A stretch of 32,903 nt of DNA from Rhodococcus sp. EPR-157. GTDB lineage: Bacteria > Actinomycetota > Actinomycetes > Mycobacteriales > Mycobacteriaceae. Every line of letters starts with the position of its first letter. The stretch's first letter is position 1. The notes below the pieces were generated by a model. That model had not been told where the DNA came from, made no database searches, and was given only the letters and a program-made list of their open reading frames with translations. The stretch spans positions 1 through 32,903 of the forward strand of contig NZ_LVCV01000234.1 in NCBI RefSeq assembly GCF_001647195.1. The letters run 5' to 3'. Positions 30,324 to 32,903 of the stretch are shown here, one piece after another. The position numbers were made by a program, and so were the translations under genes.

Positions 30324-31169
30324 GTGCGCACCTCCAGTAATCCGGTCTTCCGCAACCTGCCGAAACAGCAGGGCGGCGGATACGCCACGTTCGGCACTGC
30401 CACGGCAGGTGCCTCACAGGCCGCCCAGTTCGGCCAGCCACAGACGCAGGCCGATCCGTACCAGACCGGACCTACCTCGCGGGCCATGACGATCGACGAC
30501 GTCGTCACCAAGACCGGCATCACGCTCGGTGTTCTCTCGATCACCGCGATCGTGGCGTACCTCCTCGTCGACAACAACACCAACCTCGCCGCGCCCTTCG
30601 TCATCGGCGGCGGTCTCGTCGGACTCGGTCTCGTGTTGTTCGCGACGTTCGGTCGCAAGATGGACAACAAGGCCGTCGTGCTGGCCTACGCGGTCGCCGA
30701 GGGATTCTTCCTCGGTGCGCTGTCGTTCATGTTCACCGACGTCGAGTTCGGCGGCGTCGGCGGTAGCGCCCTCATCGCTCAGGCAATCCTCGGTACGTTC
30801 GGTGTGTTCTTCGGCATGCTCGTCGTCTACAAGACCGGTGCAATCCGTGTCACTCCGCGGTTGACGCGCATGATCATCGGCGCCCTCATCGGCGTCGTGG
30901 TTCTGGCTCTCGGCAACCTCGTCGCCAGTTTCTTCATGGACGGCGGCTTCGGCCTCCGCGACGGCGGCCCGATCGCGATCATCTTCAGCCTCGTCTGCAT
31001 CGGTATCGCAGCGTTCAGCTTCCTGCTGGACTTCGACCAGGCAGATCAGCTGATCCGCGGCCAGGCTCCGGAGAAGGCAGCGTGGGGCGTCGCACTCGGA
31101 CTGACCATCACCCTGGTGTGGTTGTACGTCGAGATCCTGCGCCTGCTCAGCTACTTCAACAACGACTAG
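30324..31169 (+). CDS. Bax inhibitor-1/YccA family membrane protein
   Basis: The 281-residue product starts with a cytosolic Gly/Gln-rich segment (RTSSNPVFRNLPKQQGGGYA) typical of actinobacterial members, followed by seven membrane helices (for example ITLGVLSITAIVAYLLV, AEGFFLGALSFMFTD, IIGALIGVVVLALGNLV, IIFSLVCIGIAAFSFLLDF). Conserved Asp residues near the C-terminus (DFDQADQLI) match the family's pH-sensing pair. It is probably a membrane calcium-leak/stress protein. The start is a GTG at 30324 preceded by AAGGGAAG. Confidence 0.92.
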   Translation: MRTSSNPVFRNLPKQQGGGYATFGTATAGASQAAQFGQPQTQADPYQTGPTSRAMTIDDVVTKTGITLGVLSITAIVAYLLVDNNTNLAAPFVIGGGLVGLGLVLFATFGRKMDNKAVVLAYAVAEGFFLGALSFMFTDVEFGGVGGSALIAQAILGTFGVFFGMLVVYKTGAIRVTPRLTRMIIGALIGVVVLALGNLVASFFMDGGFGLRDGGPIAIIFSLVCIGIAAFSFLLDFDQADQLIRGQAPEKAAWGVALGLTITLVWLYVEILRLLSYFNND

Positions 31170-31180
31170 CATCAGCGCAC

Positions 31181-31213
31181 AAGGCCCCGCACTCACGGTG
31201 AGTGCGGGGCCTT
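31181..31213. terminator. Bidirectional hairpin terminator
   Basis: Perfect 15-bp arms (AAGGCCCCGCACTCA and its complement) surround the loop CGG between the convergent BI-1 and thiolase genes. Its stem core is the same as that of 16603-16634. Confidence 0.85.
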
Positions 31214-31232
31214 TCGCTTGTCGGAGCAGGGG

Positions 31233-32453
31233 TCAGCTGAGGCGTTCGAGCACCATTGCCATGCCCATGCCGCCGCCGACGCACATGGTCTCGACGCCGA
31301 ACGTCTTGTCCTGCGTCTTCAGGTTGTTCAGCAAGGTTGTGGTGATGCGTGCACCGGTCATACCGAAGGGGTGACCGACGGCGATGGCGCCGCCGGAGAT
31401 GTTGAGCTTGTCGTGGTCGATACCCAGGTCGCGGGCAGAGCCGAGAACCTGGACCGCGAAGGCCTCGTTGATCTCGAAAAGATCGATGTCGGAGATCGAC
31501 ATGCCCGCGATGCCGAGGGCGCGACGGGTCGCCTCGATGGGGCCTAGCCCCATGATCTCGGGGGACGTTCCGGTGACGCCGGTGGACACGATCCGTGCGA
31601 GTGGCGTCAATCCGAGTGCCTTCGCCTTGGTGTCGCTCATGATGACGAGCGCTGCAGCGCCGTCGTTGAGTGGGCACGCATTGCCGGCGGTCACGGTGCC
31701 GTTCGGCCGGAACACCGGCTTGAGCCCGCTGATCTTCTCGTAGGTGGTTCCGGCACGAGGGCCGTCGTCCGTGGACACGACCGTGCCGTCGGGCAGCGTG
31801 ACCGGAGTGATCTCGCGCTCGAAGAAGCCGGAGTTGATAGCTTCCTCCGCACGGTTCTGGCTTCGGACGGCCCAGTGGTCCTGTTCCTCACGGCTGATGC
31901 CCGTCAGGATCGAGACGTTCTCGGCGGTCTGGCCCATCGCGATGTAGGCGTCCGGGAGGTCGCCGTTCTCGCGTGGGTCGGTCCAGGTGTCGGCGCCCTC
32001 TTCCTGCGCCTTCTTGGTGCGGGCTTCCGCGTCGGCGAAGAGGGGATTGTGGCTCTGCGGGAGCGAATCGGAGCTGCCGTGGACGAAGTTCGAGACGCTC
32101 TCGACGCCTGCGGAGATGAACACGTCGCCTTCGCCTGCCTTGATGGCATGCATCGCCATGCGGGTGGTCTGCAGCGAGGACGAACAGTAGCGGGTGATGG
32201 TTGTTCCCGGCAGCGAGTCGTAACCTAGTAGAACGGCAACGATGCGTGCGAGGTTGTTTCCCTGCATGCCGCCGGGGAGACCACAACCGAGCAGCAGGTC
32301 GTCGATGTCCGTCGGGTCCAGCTCGGGCACCTTGGCGAGCGCGGCGGCGACCATCTGCACGGTCAGGTCGTCGGGACGAATGTCCTTGAGTGATCCCTTC
32401 ATCGCGCGGCCGATCGGGGAACGGGCGGTACTGACGATGACTGCCTCTGGCAT
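31233..32453 (-). CDS. Acetyl-CoA acyltransferase (thiolase), FadA3-like
   Basis: The 406-residue product has all thiolase residues: nucleophile Cys90 in RYCSSSLQTT, the NEAFAVQVLG loop, His361 in GHPFGMTGAR and Cys391 in CVGGGMGMA. It cleaves 3-ketoacyl-CoA or condenses acetyl-CoA in fatty-acid or steroid degradation. The neighbouring SGNH hydrolase upstream on the same strand reproduces the fadA3 (Rv1074c)-Rv1075c order I recall from M. tuberculosis, so a FadA3 orthologue is likely. Confidence 0.92.
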   Translation of the reverse strand: MPEAVIVSTARSPIGRAMKGSLKDIRPDDLTVQMVAAALAKVPELDPTDIDDLLLGCGLPGGMQGNNLARIVAVLLGYDSLPGTTITRYCSSSLQTTRMAMHAIKAGEGDVFISAGVESVSNFVHGSSDSLPQSHNPLFADAEARTKKAQEEGADTWTDPRENGDLPDAYIAMGQTAENVSILTGISREEQDHWAVRSQNRAEEAINSGFFEREITPVTLPDGTVVSTDDGPRAGTTYEKISGLKPVFRPNGTVTAGNACPLNDGAAALVIMSDTKAKALGLTPLARIVSTGVTGTSPEIMGLGPIEATRRALGIAGMSISDIDLFEINEAFAVQVLGSARDLGIDHDKLNISGGAIAVGHPFGMTGARITTTLLNNLKTQDKTFGVETMCVGGGMGMAMVLERLS

Positions 32454-32509
32454 GAACTCTCCTTGGTTGGCTTACATAGAGAAGAAACGACCTGTACTCG
32501 AACCTATCG

Positions 32510-32903
32510 CTACCCGTTCTGTGCCTCGATCTCGGCATCTCGGCGGCGAAGAAAACGATCGAGCGACGCAGCAGCACGGGGAACGAATTTTCGCGATTCC
32601 GCCGCAGCGGACACCTCGGGAAGGTCGGGGAGTGGACCGCCGTGCCATTCCCCGAGGGCAGTGGCGAGCACCGGCAGCAGTTGCCGCGCCGCGAGCTCGT
32701 ATCCGGCCGCCGACGGATGGAAGCGGTCGGCAGAGAACATCGTGTCCGGGGCCGCCAGGAACTCGGGCGCCAACAAGTCGGCCAACGCCACCGGATGACC
32801 GCCGGCCTTCAGCGTCGCGTCGGTCTGCGCACGGGCGAGGCGTCGTCCCCAATTCCGCACCACGGTTCGCAGGGGTTGGGGGATCGCGGTGACGACACCG
32901 AGA
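32510..32903 (-). CDS. SGNH/GDSL hydrolase, C-terminal part (N-terminus beyond window)
   Basis: The frame is open through the right edge. Visible are GVVTAIPQPLR, RLARAQTDATLKAGGHPVAL and the catalytic Asp-x-x-His block SADRFHPSAAGYELAARQLL, which identify the C-terminal half of an SGNH-fold esterase. It ends with a basic helix (ASLDRFLRRRDAEIEAQNG). The nucleophile block lies outside the window. It is 56 bp upstream of the thiolase on the same strand. Confidence 0.85.
   Translation of the reverse strand, partial: LGVVTAIPQPLRTVVRNWGRRLARAQTDATLKAGGHPVALADLLAPEFLAAPDTMFSADRFHPSAAGYELAARQLLPVLATALGEWHGGPLPDLPEVSAAAESRKFVPRAAASLDRFLRRRDAEIEAQNG

Overview
The window is high-GC actinobacterial chromosome, most likely Rhodococcus or a close relative. 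The signs are a DUF222/13E12-type gene at the left edge, PucR, ANTAR and DUF6131 proteins, many GTG starts, and a thiolase next to an SGNH hydrolase (the order I recall from Mycobacterium fadA3-Rv1075c). No database search was possible, so all family names come from reading the translations.

Left backbone (1-3490): a DUF222 protein running off the edge, a degenerate EAL + DICT protein, a 67-residue membrane protein, a DinB/DUF664 protein, and the first 31 codons of a sirtuin (Sir2) gene.

Integrated element (3491-13086, a 9593 bp unit): the sirtuin gene is cut at its NAD-binding GAGVSAE motif and resumes in frame at 13084. Between the halves lies a compact, lower-GC element. It holds a large serine integrase, a Walker-A replication-type ATPase, a putative iteron origin (GGGGTGTCA repeats in two opposed arrays), a chain of small ATGA-coupled genes (three winged-helix proteins, a Pro/Thr-rich frame, a zinc-ribbon protein), an HK97 prohead protease and an HK97 major capsid protein. 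A long gene-free, repeat-rich tail follows. I see no terminase, portal, tail or lysis gene. The gene set resembles the phiRv1/phiRv2 prophage-like elements of M. tuberculosis and fits a capsid-encoding phage satellite. Both hybrid att sites can be rebuilt. The deduced attP is an imperfect inverted repeat centred exactly on the GA of a 3-bp GAG core, and excision would restore a 251-residue sirtuin. This is the most interesting system in the window.

Right backbone (13087-32903): the rest of the sirtuin; a DadA-like oxidoreductase coupled to a membrane protein; an HSL-type esterase; DUF6131; a PAS-ANTAR protein; Dps; and TerC preceded by a 51-residue coupled ORF. Then comes an apparent arginine/guanidino-compound catabolic cluster: PucR regulator, agmatinase/guanidinobutyrase family enzyme, XRE-cupin regulator, nitrilase-family amidase, amino-acid 2-monooxygenase, Lrp regulator and a D-arginine-dehydrogenase-like enzyme. 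After it lie a MptpB-like phosphatase, a peroxiredoxin, an RsmC/RlmG-like methyltransferase, a DUF5709 protein, a Bax-inhibitor-1 family protein, a thiolase and a partial SGNH hydrolase.

The arginine-cluster genes fit one route: L-arginine to 4-guanidinobutyramide (monooxygenase), to 4-guanidinobutyrate (amidase), to GABA and urea (ureohydrolase). The DauA-like enzyme would serve D-arginine. That substrate assignment is inference; the enzyme families are read from motifs.
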